DNA of 64,000 nucleotides from Pyropia yezoensis (GCA_009829735.1 CM020620.1:17442354-17506353), one strand, 5' to 3'. Shown: positions 45,102-55,960, counted from the stretch's first letter. Program-made: numbers and translations. The notes: generated from the letters alone by a model not told the origin.

Positions 45102-47219
45102 CTACTCCCGGCGCGGACGCTGTGCCGCGGGAGCGACCTCCAGCCTTGCAACCGCGGCACGACGGGAACCGGAGGAAGGCGGGATGACGTAGTGCGGTGG
45201 GCGCGGCGTATCCAGGTATGACGCCATCGGAGTTGTACCGGTAGTTGCCGGGCGCTCCCGCTCATCCAGATATGCCTGTCGACGCCCCTGGAAGCCAGCG
45301 AAGGTCTCTGACCACTGCTGGGCCAAGCCATGCCGCGTAAAAGTCGCCAGAAGTTCGCCAACCACCGGGCTGTCCGACATCTGGCCGCGGTCCGCGCAAG
45401 CAAACACCCGGTCAACCACGTTGTTCAAGACGCTGGCATAAGTACCCAGCACCAGGGAAGACCCGACGCCTTCAACCTGCACCGGAAGACAACCCAGCTG
45501 GTCTTCAATCATACCGACGTCGTACTGGTCGCATGTCGGGCCACCTTGGTTCAGGTACCAGTCAGGCACCCGGAAGCGGGTAAGGCGCAGAGTCGGCGCC
45601 GGGATCTCGAACCGCCCCGAGGATGCCACTACCGGATGGTCCACAACAGCCCCAGAAACCGGAGTCCCCAACTCCAGCGGAGGCACAGGGCCGCCGACGT
45701 TTGAAGAAGGCGCCCGAGGCAGAACGGCCGGAGTAGTCGGCGACCGCACGGCCACCCCCAGACTCGGAGCAGACAAGCGCGGTGCCGGAGGAGCTTGAAG
45801 CACCGGCACAGGCGGAGCGGAACGCAAACGCGCCGGCGACGGTCCAGGCGAAGCCACCGGGACGACAGGTGCAACAGGAGCAAGCGGAGCCGCCGCAGAC
45901 GCCCGACCGACCGCCGCGGCCCACCCCGACTCTTGCACCGGCGGCCTAGTTGGCAGAAGATCGAGGGCGACCGGAACAGGAAAGCTGCCTAGCTGCGGCC
46001 ACCCCGGAAGCGGTGTCGCTAGCTGCACCTTGGCCGGAGAAAACTGGTAGACCACCTGCACCCAACCGGAGCCATCCCGACGCGGGCTGTTCTGGTCGGC
46101 GATCGCGTTCAAGAAGCTCCGGTCATGCACCGGCAGCCGACGCCGGAAGTCAATCATCGCCTGGAAAAGCTCCTTGTACTCCTCGTCCGGGCTGCACAGG
46201 AAGTCGACGGTCAACTTGTCGACAATCCAGACCATCAGAAGGTCGGGGAGAAATCAAAGTCGGTTGGACACCAAGACCTCGTGGAGCCAGTGGTTGGCCG
46301 CCAAGACCGTCATCTCGGAGGTGTACATCATGTACGGGATCGAGTGGAAGAAGCCCTTGATCGACGCCTGTGTCAAGGCGTCCAAGAAGTACCAGGTGAA
46401 GGGGATGCTGGATGGAGCAAACCCGACCGGGATCTCGACTTCCTGCTGCTGCGGGATGACCTTGGGGTAGTACGCCGCCCGGTTAGCCTTGTCCAGCTTC
46501 CAGAACTCCTGATGGTTGCAGCTCACGAGGAAGTCACGCTGACGCCCGCGTCACTCACCTTGCTCCTGTGCCGGCGACAGCTTGGAGTATTTCCGGGTCA
46601 GGAAAGGCGGCTCCAGAGCGACCATGCTCGGACGGGGATCGCAGTTCAGGCTCCCCGACCCCTTGAGCGCCTCGTCCCAGACCTTAAGTGCCCGGTGGAC
46701 GTACCCTTCCTCCTCTGGCCACCGGAGAACGGACGCGGACACGCGACGCTCGGTCAAGGGTAGATCCAGCACCAGCGCGAAGGGGAGATCCTCCAGACGA
46801 GCAACCCAAGAGGAACCCGAGAAGCTCTGGGAGCGGTCTTGTGCCAGGCGCATCTGGTCCGCCGTATGAAGACAAGTCTTGTCCATCTCGGTCAAGACCC
46901 CGCGCTGGAGTTCCTTGCGCCAGATGTCCAAGCAGTCCTGTTGGCACTGGGCCGCTCTGGCGTTGCCAACCACCGTGGAGTAGCGCCGGCCCGCCAGAGG
47001 ATCCTGCCCAAGAAGCATCTCCGGGAGACCCACCGGGGGGGTCTCGACCGGGTGCAACGCAGAAGCCGGGGGAGCCCGATCCGTCCCCGCCGTGGCGACC
47101 AGCGCCGGCACCGACACTCGAGGAACCGGAGGCAGGAGAGGGCCGCGACTACCCGAGTTCTCTTCCGCAACACTCGCCGCCGGAACCACGGGCCCAGCTT
47201 GGATCTCGGAACTGGACAT
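45102..47219 (-). CDS. antisense frame of gypsy A2
   Basis: The start is ATG at 47219 (MSSSEIQAG), 154 bases inside the 3' LTR. It runs toward pol and ends about 150 bases from the pol stop. In order: a Pro/Ala-rich N-terminus; a charged helical part (CLDIWRKELQRG); WVARLEDLPFALVLDLPL; a hydrophobic aromatic segment (PFTWYFLDALTQASIKGFF); YKELFQAMIDFRRRLP; a long Pro/Ala/Val linker; and a C-terminal fold with VPDWYLNQGG and NNVVDRVFACADRGQ. No signal peptide and no known domain. It occurs in A1 and, diverged, in B. It has a few breaks here. Confidence 0.7.
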
Positions 47220-47372
47220 GACGTCCAGAATCCTGGGGGGGGACAGAATCGGAGCAGGTGATCGTGACCGGGGTGAAGACGCTCGACCTCGGCACCGGTT
47301 TGGACGTGCTCGAGGCTGTGCACGGTGGCATCTGGTTCGGCCCGAAGACATGCCGGACTAGGGAGGGAGCTA

Positions 47373-47949
47373 TGTAGCATCCCTGGCCCCGACTTGGCGC
47401 CGACCCGGGACTACAACCAGAGGGCACCAGGTGCCAGAACACGCCCGCCGTGTGGTGATGGTTGGCGGCCGTGGCCCGTGCCCGGCACTGGGATGCGGTG
47501 GACTACGCTATCCACACGTGAGAGAGGGATTTCTGATGGTTTTTTGCATACTTGTGAGGGACTTGATTTGAGAGAATTTGAGTGTGAGATTAGTGAGTGG
47601 GAATAGAATTAGTAGTGATAGTGGCCCCCGACCTGACGAGGTTAGACTCGGGTCGGGGCCACTCGGGGTTATGGGGGGGGGGGGGCTACCTGGCCAACGT
47701 GCCGAGGCTCCCCCAGATGCACGTTAAGAGGGACAGCGAGGCGCCCTTGGCCCGCGCCCTCAGGAAAAAGACAACTGCGCGTTTGCTTTCCTCTTCCCCG
47801 TGTGCACTACCGTGCGTATCTGTTTGCTCTGCGAGCAGGCACGTGAGGCAACAGGCATACCATTCTCGTAGTTCCCCTTTCTGTGTTACCTGTCCCTTTC
47901 CCCCGAGGGATATTGACACGTGTCTGAGAGGATCGAGTTTTATACCACA
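47373..47949 (+). repeat. 3' LTR of gypsy A2
   Basis: 577 bp, with about five differences from 38317-38893. It follows a polypurine tract and ends ACCACA, followed by CCGGG. Confidence 0.95.
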
Positions 47950-48298
47950 CCGGGGTGCCGCCACGACCGTCCGACACACCGGCTGCGCCGTCTTGAGGTA
48001 GAGCCGCGCCGGCACTGGCGACAGGAGCCATCGGGGTCGCCGGAGGAGTAGGAGTAGGGGCAGCCGCTACACGCGGTTGACCGCCACCCGACGGAGCCGT
48101 CGTGCCGCTGCACACGGACGACAACGCGCCCGGCGCGCCTTCCGGGGCCACACGGACGGTTACCCGGTCTTCGTCCTCCGACGAGCTCGCCAAGAAGCAC
48201 TCGGCAGCCGTGGCGGAGACGGGAACGTCGTCCTGCATCACCTCCTCCTACTCAAGCAGGAGGTCGTCCTCGCTCCCGGGTACCTGGGGGTCCGACAT
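47950..48298 (-). CDS. antisense frame of gypsy B, N-terminal portion
   Basis: The start is probably ATG at 48298 (MSDPQVPGSEDD), 587 bases inside the 3' LTR of B. It is acidic (FLASSSEDEDRVTV), then Ala/Pro/Thr-rich. It continues at 38316 beyond the A2 insert. The acidic start and Pro/Ala linker parallel the family A frame only loosely. Confidence 0.55.
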
Positions 48299-48885
48299 GG
48301 TGGAGCCGGGGTAGCAGGGGCGCCCCGTGCCAAAAAAGCCGCAGCCGGCTCGACCCGGTACAACGAACGCTCGCGGACGAGCCAGGGAAGCGCGGGCACC
48401 CGCGCTTATAACCACACAGCTTAACACGAGCGATACGGCAGCACGGGACGACCCGCGCCAGCCGAGCTACGAGGTCGCTCGACCCAGGCACCTGGATCGG
48501 AGCCACGCCCCCCCACACGGGGTAATCAAGGGGGGTCACCCTCAACCGCCCCCACGCAACGCGGGCAGCCCCCGCCCCCCACTCAATCGTCCACACGAGA
48601 GGGGCCCCCCTACCACCAGACGCCTGGTGGCGGATCCGCTTGAACCACCCCTCGGAAAGGGGGGTCGTGGACAAAAACCCGCATCGGGAATTCAACGGTC
48701 CGGAAAACGGATCGTGGGTGTACCACACGAAGGGGGGCACCCCCCTCAGACAACCCCGAAAAGGGGTGTCTGTCGCGACCGGGCGCAAAGCCCCACCCGA
48801 CTGGTAAACGGTCACGCGACCCACTTACATTCGGAAACCCGGATGCAACTCGACCCGAGGATTGGCCGAATCTAAGGGGGGGATA
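48299..48885. other. gypsy B stretch between the antisense frame and the 3' LTR
   Basis: GC-rich with several small inverted repeats (CCACACGGGG, GGCGCCCCGTGCC areas). It ends in the purine tract CTAAGGGGGGGATA before the LTR. An antisense leader or promoter could lie here. No gene. Confidence 0.4.
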
Positions 48886-49246
48886 TGTAGCAATATGGTT
48901 GTCCGTATCGTGACCCTCATATAGGGGGGCTACGTCTAACCCTTAACTTTCAATTTGGGAGTCCGTACTGGTCACGGTATCTACAAGTTACGTATGACCA
49001 GAGGGACTTGCATCTTGGGGTGGAGGGTAGTTAGTAGTGTCTCCGAGGGTATATAACGAGGGGCCGGCGGCGAATCCACCGCCGGCCATGGTAGAACAAC
49101 AAACCCCTCCCATTTGGGCTCCCATCTTGGTCCCGTGGCTTGCGCTCCAAGGACAGCAACCTTGGCCTCCCGGTGACGTTGATGCCGATCCCCCTTGGTG
49201 AGTGCTCCCTGAGAGTGGACGTGCAGCGGATACCTATTGTGCTACA
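48886..49246 (+). repeat. 3' LTR of gypsy B
   Basis: 361 bp, matching 28777-29138 with about 15 differences. GGCGG follows at 49247-49251. It contains the same TATA, hairpin and 37-codon frame (49088-49201). Confidence 0.93.
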
Positions 49247-49515
49247 GGCGGATCTGGTACCGAACGATGGTTGGTCAGATAGCTGTTGATTTCTCTCACG
49301 ATCCCGGCTGATTTCTTCTATCTCGGCCCGATCCACTCAAAAGCACTGGGAGAGGTCGCAGCTGGTTCCTAGGATGCCTGTTTCCTCTTTGATGTGGGCA
49401 GAAATCTCGAGAAAGTCTCAGATCGCACTGCTTTCACACTAACGCAGAGCACTCATTGGCCAGTGGTGCGCCACCTGCGGGATGCCATTGGCCTGTTGTG
49501 GGTCTGTTGTTGTTA

Positions 49516-49549
49516 TTGTCGCCATGAGACAAAATTCGGGGTACTGCAA
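49516..49549 (-). repeat. right terminal inverted repeat of the MITE-like element
   Basis: Reverse complement of 28588-28621, identical over 34 bases, followed by TA. Confidence 0.82.
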
Positions 49550-50963
49550 TACACCACATACCATTGTATGATACACGTGCAGTACCACTGGTAATACACT
49601 CTGGATCAGGCCTGGATACAGGTACACACATGGCGAAGCACCATGGAACTCTCTTTCTACTTGAGATCGGTCGAACAGAGATAGAGGCGTCTGAAAAATG
49701 TGTCTTCGAAAGTGCTCTACGCACAAGGTATACGCACGAAGTAGCCGCCCACAACAGTTGTCCGCGCGCGGTCCTTGGGCTATTGTCCCTCGTGGTCGCC
49801 TCCCCGTTGGCTCGGAGGCGCCAAACAGATGCGAATCGAGCCAGCTCCGAGAAGGTAGTCAGCCCAGTTCCCAGAGTATTTGACATTCTCTGACCGTCCG
49901 TTCGAAGATAAGAAGGGAGAGTTTGACGAGCTGCATCGAGCACTGCCCTCAAACGATAAACTTCAAGTGCCTCGAATAATGAGAATTGTACAAAAGAAGC
50001 GACATTTTCATGTTGTAAATGGCTCTTAGCCCTACCACGTTACGCACCGACTCTCACGGGATCGCTCACGTCGTTAAGTTATAAACTCATTCATTTCCGA
50101 AAGCCCGACGGGAAAGACGAGGCCTAGCAGAACGTCACCACTGAAGTACTCGTGACCAGAGTATCTAGCCTTCATGAGCAGCGAAGCAAAAACTATTCGC
50201 GGCGCGATCTGGTCTTTGTAGGGAAGTTAGACGCCCTCGCTCAGCACAAAAAAAGGCGACCAATCAACAGCTCCGTGGCCCCTCATGACGCAGACATGCA
50301 TAGACTGATGTCGATGGCGGGCACTCCAGTACCGTGAATCAATCCATTGCCCTGAACAGTAGTCCTCCTCAACCCCATGGTGAGAGACTCTTTTCTTGTG
50401 TCCGTTGAAAAAAACGTGACATTCATTTATCCACGAAAACGATAGTGACAGACAGCCAACGTGAGAAGGTGGAAAAGAAAAAGCATGAATAGAAAAGCTT
50501 CTTTGAGGTACAGAAACTGGCATGAGACAGATAAAGCACGGGTCGCAGCAAAAAAACGTGTCCTCTATAGTAGACCGCTACGTATGTTCTGATACTAGCT
50601 GGGCAAACAGGGTGAAAATGTCAGGCGACGGTATAGTGTACTCCGGCGTGATGCGGCTGGGGAGACGGGAATATGTCTGTATGTCTTTTAAAACCGGCGC
50701 AGGGAGCATGTTGATGGTGAGGTTGTGCGACTCGTATCCGTGGGAAGCGTCAAGACTGGTACGCACCGTGCTCTAGAGTACTACTCAAAGGAATTATGAA
50801 CTAGCTGCACATAAGCTGAAGAAAACGAGCAATAGCCGAGATAGTCTTCTGAGCAGACCTGACAACTGTGAGGAACATTGACGATGTATCCCTCAATACC
50901 AAATCTGCAGAAGTGCTTTTTGCGCCCATCAGATATAGTTTCTGAAGTACAGTTCTTTGACCT

Positions 50964-51093
50964 ATTCTATGGCCGGCCCGAGAAACAAAAACGCACACGT
51001 TCTTGAACGACCCTCCGAAACGTTATGATGTCCATCCCAAGAATTCCTTCAAAAACTGCTCGAGCATTGTATACGATGAGTACTCTTGGAAGC
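50964..51093 (+). repeat. dispersed repeat, copy 1
   Basis: It begins ATTCTATGGCCGGCCCGAG and resembles 55200-55325 closely but not perfectly. Shared phrases include CGTTCTTGAACGACCCTCCG and CAAGAACTGCTC-like text. Type unknown. Confidence 0.65.
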
Positions 51094-51112
51094 ATTACAG
51101 ACTTTCAGCAGA

Positions 51113-51180
51113 TACGGATCTGGGTATGTTGCGGGTAGCTCCTGGGTAGCTCTGCACCCACATTGTTACCCAGATCCGTA
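51113..51180. repeat. inverted repeat with 14-bp arms
   Basis: TACGGATCTGGGTA (51113-51126) and its exact reverse complement TACCCAGATCCGTA (51167-51180) enclose 40 bases. A related TACCCAGATCCG lies at 51536-51547, so it may be a terminal repeat of a small DNA transposon. Confidence 0.55.
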
Positions 51181-51740
51181 CCCAGAACACCTTCAGCAGG
51201 TCGAAATCTCGGTAAGACATCTCGGTCGAGTGCTTTCCACAAGTTGCATGGCATGACGTCAGCGTGAGGAAAACCTACATTGCTAAAGGTGGCAACACCG
51301 TGGAGGCCGCGAGTTGGCCCCGCTTGTGAGACGCTCGACGGGCATCGTGTGCATATGACAACCGGGTCTGTCATGTGGGGGGGGCGGTAGTGGCCGGCGG
51401 CGGGGGCCTGCGGACGCCCGAGTTCTCACCATCTGCTACCAAGCCCGAGCAGACGAGTGCCAGTCAGTCTGACCCGGCCGTCGGAAGGGTCATTTGGGAA
51501 TTGTTCTCCACGTGGCCAACGTGGCGAGCCCGGCCTACCCAGATCCGGACATCTGACGTCTCGCTAAGTAATGGCGCCCACAAAATGCACGTATTTTGCA
51601 TCGACCCAAGAGTCGCCGCCGGCATCAACGTTCGCACGTCGCGTGAGCGCTGCGCGCGCGCCACATACCCAGCACCACCCCTACCCCTGCTGGTGCTGCG
51701 ACTCCCACCCCGCCGTGCGATCCCTGCGCGACCGCGTCCC

Positions 51741-52103
51741 TGTAGCACAATAGGAATCCGTCGCACGTCCACTCTCAGGGAACACTCACCAAGGGGGATC
51801 GGCACCAACGTCACCGGGAGGCCAAGGTTGCTGTCCTTGGAGCGCAAGCCACGGGACCAAGATGGGAGCCCAAATGGGAGGGGTTTGTTGTTCTACCTTG
51901 GCCGGCGGTGGATTCGCCACCGGCCCCCTCGTTATAAACCCTCGGAGACACTACTAACTACCCTCCTCCCCAAGATGCAAGTCCCTCTGGTCATACGTAA
52001 CTTATAGATACCGTGACCAGCTCGGACTCTCAAATTGAAAGTTAAGGATTAGAAGTAGCCCCCCTGATATTAGGGTCACAATACGGACAACCATATTGCT
52101 ACA
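51741..52103 (-). repeat. solo LTR of gypsy family B
   Basis: 363 bp in reverse orientation to gypsy B, with target duplication GTCCC at 51736-51740 and 52104-52108. This is the usual product of recombination between the two LTRs of one element. It carries the same TATA and hairpin block. Confidence 0.92.
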
Positions 52104-52108
52104 GTCCC

Positions 52109-53162
52109 TCGACCCGAGCCCCAACCCCGCCGCACGTCTCCGATCTCCACCCCGCCGTACATTCTCGGTCACCGCATGGCGGCTGGCAACAGCGCTCAAC
52201 GGCCTGATGTGCGTGTAGCACCCATTTGACTGGCAACGTGATGCTGTTGGCCGTCCGTTCCACGCAGTTTCCTTCTTTGGCCTTTTTTGGATGCATGCTG
52301 TCTGCCCCCCCGAACCAATCCGCTACGTTACCCTGCCCGCCGAGCAGACGACGTTGTGTTTTTCTCGATGCCCTTGCTCATGGAGTGCTGTTGTATCTAA
52401 TGTATGCACGTCGCGACCAACTTCTTGCTCGTTATAAAGCTGTATCAGATGTTCTTTGGCTACTCGACCCTGCTTATCTCTGGTCTCCAGTTCATGCTAT
52501 TTTTCCTGATGTGCTATGCGTGATCTATCTCTCTACTTATGCAGGGCCCATCTCAAGGTACGAGAGCTCCACGCTGAGCCAAGCTACGCTGGTGCCCCTC
52601 CCTTCGACCTCTCAATGTGCCGGCGGGAGGGGGGGCGGGTTGCGGGATGGTCAGATGGCCGAGGGTCTGAGCAGTGGCGGGGTAAGAGCTTCGGTGATGG
52701 GTCGTTTGCGGTTACCGAGTGATATGCATAGTACGCTCTCGTGGGTAAAGCAAGGGGCTTGGGCTGAGCGTGGGGGAGGGGGAGGGGGGGGGTGGCGGTG
52801 AATAGAGAGCAATGGGGTTTGTCTGGACGGCGCACGTGGTTGTGCGCACCTGGCAACTGGTGACACTGAGTCTCGATGATGCTCTGTCACTCATGGCTGA
52901 TTTTGATGGGCATTCGATATGGCGATTGTGGCAATCTCTTCTGACCATCGTATCTGCTTGGACGCTCTGTGCTTTGCAAGGGCGCTCCCTGCGATGCATG
53001 ACAGCAATAAACCATAATGTTGATTGCACACTGGAGAACGTGGTGTCTTGTTCGTTGCCTGTCACTCCGGTTTTATGCGTGTCTCCTGCATGTGTGGCAA
53101 ACCAAGTTCGGCATCTGATCCCTGCGACTTTGATGGCTCCTTCCGCTCTACAGGGAGAAGCA
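52109..53162. other. intergenic region, no supported gene
   Basis: A plus-strand frame from 52226 contains a hydrophobic stretch (LAHGVLLYLMYARRDQLLA), and TTATGCAG near 52540 looks like a splice acceptor. I cannot link them into a gene. G/A-rich runs lie near 52630 and 52770. Confidence 0.35.
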
Positions 53163-54959
53163 TCAGCTCTGGCAGCTTTGTTCGTTCTTTCCCTGGCGTC
53201 GTTTCCGCACGTCTCGCGCTTTGTCCAACCTTGCCACTGCGCGTTTCCCAGCAGCTTCTCGCTGTGAGTGGATGGCATCGGTCTGGACAAGCGAGATCAG
53301 ACTAGCGTGTTTCTTAATCTCTGAAGCAGAGGGCAGGCCGTCCTCCTCCGACAGCCATTGCTGGACGGCGGGGAGCGCGTCCGGGCTAGTCCCAGATACA
53401 AGCAAGTCCATAAAGGGAGTCCCACCGCTCACCACCCCCTCCACACTACGACCTACACCCAGGCTACGAGAAGTACGCTGCATATCCACAATGGCACGGG
53501 CCTGCTCATCGACAGGCAGCTCTGCAACGCCATCGCCAAGGCCAAGACGTGCAGTAAGGGCGGCCTCTACGTCCTCGGGCAGGCACTTTGCCCGCAGCCA
53601 GCACCACTTGATGCTGTCAGACGTTACCTGCGCAAACGACTCGTTGATCAGCTCCATGGCGTCAAGCACGTTGGCGCTGCGACCGTCAGCCAAGCCCAAC
53701 GACCCGGGCTTGACTGCCGCCTCCCGGGCTACCCGCATGGCGGGCTCTTCAGGCGTCTCAGCCAGCCTCTCCTCGAACGCCTTCAACAGCTTCCCCATCA
53801 ACTCGCGCTTGTACGCTGGCTTGGAGGCATTGATGATACCCTGGTCGCATGGTTGGTGCTTTGACGTGGTGTTCGGGGGGAGCGGCTCGACCACCAGCCC
53901 GGGCAGAGAATCAGATAGGTCGTGGCCGCTCGCGTTGTCCAACAAAAGCAAAGCGTCCCGTTTAGAGAATTTCGCAAATGTGCAGATACGTCCTTGCGCC
54001 GTTTCCGATACACCACTTGATCCATCCAGCCATTGCGCTGGCTGTAGTACTTGACGGGCAGGTTCCCAGGGCAGTTGCGGAAGCAAACCGGCTTGTCGGC
54101 CTTGCCAATGACGGCCAAAAACCTGAACGTGCCTGTGGCGTTCACACAGAAGATTACCGTCAGGCGCGCCTTGGGCATGCTGCAGCGCCATGCCCCTCGT
54201 CTCCCGCGCGTGGCGCGCCAATACGTACGAGTTGGTTGTAGCCAGATGATACGGCGGCCTCGTTCATGTTGAGCAGCATGCCGGAGCCCACGCCAACGAG
54301 CTTGTCCCGGAGCTCGTTCATCAGCACCTCCGCCGTCTCGACGTTCACAGGCCCACCAGCTCCGTGCAGGCGGATGCTGCCGACCCCGCTGCGTGTGCGC
54401 CAGCGTTAGATGTACCCATTAGAGGCCCGGACAGGAATTCCTGGATAGTGCACCCCGGCCAGGGCCACCGCCTTGACCTGCAGGGCCATGCGAGACACAG
54501 GCATCCCAGCGCTCCGCAGTCTCCAGAACCACGCGAAAGCGCCTCGTGCACGAAAGGGTAGTGGGCGGGGTGGGCCCACAGGCTGCTGTGAGGATCACCA
54601 GCGTCGGCGGCACGCCACGTGTGCTCCCTGCGGGAGTGAATGCGGCTGATGGCACGACAAGAGACCCCATATCGCGTCCAAAGGACGGCCAGGGGTATGC
54701 CGTCCGACACTTGTGTGATGATAAGAAGGCGCTGCTGCAGGGGGAGAGACGACCTCCGCACAATGGACCGGGTTGCACCCCTGGGCTCGACTCGGGCGGA
54801 GGCGGGCGCAGATCCTCCGACTGCGCTCATGGTAGGAATCGGGGGTGGCCTCGTGGAAATGCTGTGGACAAGAATGGTGGTAGCGTCGGCGGCGGTGTGC
54901 GGTCCAATCGCAGCCGCGGTGGGTTGGTTTTGACCTCGTTTCGGGCCGCTGGCATCCAT
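53163..54959 (-). pseudogene. pogo-like (DDE_1) transposase, decayed
   Basis: The N-terminal part (near 54720) has a CENP-B-like helix-turn-helix, LPLQQRLLIITQVSDGIPLA. The catalytic part follows: LLNMNEAAVSSG at the first site, where the family normally has NMDE, so the first Asp is Asn here. Then come the KARLTVIFCVNATGTFRFL strand, LLLLDNASGH (second Asp) and KHQPCDQGIINASKP (third Asp). These pieces lie in different frames, with shifts near 54350, 54170 and 54000, so the copy is dead. A Tc1/mariner superfamily DNA transposon. Its terminal repeats were not found. Confidence 0.8.
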
Positions 54960-55199
54960 ACGAGATCATTCGTCATCCATTGGCTACTGGCCAGGGAGCC
55001 TTGGAGCCGTGGAGGCCGGCTTTTGTCCTCACATGGAAAGAAACTGGCAAGTAACATGATGTCAAATGAATTACACACCCAACTTCTGGTCCAGTGGCGT
55101 ACCCCAACCAACATTCATGAGCAACACAGAGGGGCTACATCACTCGCACAAGTGCACGCGGTCCTTCTTCGGGGTCGCCTTTCTCCGGGGCCGTACTGT

Positions 55200-55325
55200 A
55201 TTCTATGGCCGGCCCGAGGAAGAAAAACGTAAACGTTCTTGAACGACCCTCCGAAACGTTCTGAGGACCATCCCAAAAGCTTCTTCAAGAACTGCTCAAG
55301 CTTTGTACGAAGAGAAAACTTGGAT
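55200..55325 (+). repeat. dispersed repeat, copy 2
   Basis: Same orientation as copy 1 at 50964-51093. The two copies bracket the solo LTR and the pogo-like transposase. Confidence 0.65.
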
Positions 55326-55749
55326 GCATTCTCAGAGAAACACTGTACATACAGTTGCCAGTTAAGGGATGCATGTTTTACATTGAGAACGTGTTATGTA
55401 ACGTCCCGCAGATTGCCATTCATAAACTGCACGACAATGGCATCAGGGGAAGAACATGGTCAGTCACACTTATCGCTCTTCCTGCTGGGAATTGGGAGGT
55501 CCGACGGCACCTGCTGAGAGTCTTTTCTGGGTTTCAGATCACTGTGTAGACGAGTTCTCATCGGCCGCAACCACCGCGACCGCGCCGACTGTGTGCGCGT
55601 CCCCCCGCCACGCCCCCGCCCACGTCGCCTGTGGAGGGCGGGGGAGTATCGTCGGCGCACCCCTCCCCCCGCTCCCTCCCGCGTACCTGTCGGCATCAAC
55701 GCAGAGGGGCGGAAGAAGGGGGGGTTGAGGCCGGCGCGCGCGGAGAGGG

Positions 55750-55960
55750 GTGACGGCGGAGCAGACGGCACGTGGCGTGTGCGCCCCCCCCCCCGCCCGG
55801 CCCCGCGCCCGCGCTGTGCCGCGCCGCGCCGCTACGGCGACGGGCGTGCAGGTGGAGGGGGGGGGAGCAGAAGGCGCGTGGCGGGTGGAGCCCCCCCCCC
55901 CGCCCGGTCCCGCGCCCACACCGCGCCGGCCGCGCCGCTACGGCGACAGCGCCGCACGAC
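55750..55960. repeat. two-copy tandem repeat of about 107 bp
   Basis: Each unit has GGAGCAGA, GGC and GTGGCG, a C homopolymer, CGCCCGG, and then GCCGCTACGGCGAC. Units start near 55756 and 55863. It generates long GC-rich shadow frames. Confidence 0.6.

Larger units (their letters stand above)
38317..47949 (+). mobile_element. Ty3/gypsy chromodomain element A2, best preserved copy of family A
   Basis: 9633 bp: LTRs 38317-38893 and 47373-47949 (577 bp each, about five differences by eye), primer site 38898-38914, gag 39104-40868, protease to chromodomain 40997-44956, antisense frame 45102-47219, and the polypurine tract CTAGGGAGGGAGCTA before the 3' LTR. It is the youngest large insertion here. 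It is close to whole but has a few breaks. Confidence 0.96.
28777..49246 (+). mobile_element. Ty3/gypsy chromodomain element B, carrying gypsy A2
   Basis: The LTRs are 28777-29138 and 48886-49246, with target duplication GGCGG (28772-28776 and 49247-49251). Inside are the primer site, gag (29357-31453), a tRNA-like unit, protease to chromodomain (31951-35842) and an antisense frame (36324-38316 and 47950-48298) split by A2. It is about 10.8 kb without A2. The LTRs show about 15 differences by eye, so it is older than A2. It is broken in several places. Confidence 0.94.
28588..49549. mobile_element. short TA-flanked DNA transposon (MITE-like), split by gypsy B
   Basis: The inverted ends at 28588-28621 and 49516-49549 are identical over 34 bases, starting TTGCAGTACCCCGAATTTTG. 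TA flanks both ends (28586-28587, 49550-49551), as for Tc1/mariner/pogo elements. With gypsy B removed, only about 490 bp remain. There is no coding capacity, so it is non-autonomous. Confidence 0.82.
49552..51740. other. intergenic region with transposon scraps
   Basis: This stretch is less GC-rich than its surroundings. No frame carries a recognisable domain. It includes one copy of a dispersed repeat (50964-51093) and hairpin sequences sharing TACCCAGATCCG (51113-51180 and 51536-51547). Confidence 0.45.

Noticed and set aside
52226-52801. Plus-strand frame with a hydrophobic stretch and a possible splice acceptor
   Set aside because: There is no second exon, no family similarity, and the rest of the frame is low in complexity. 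It is recorded as intergenic.
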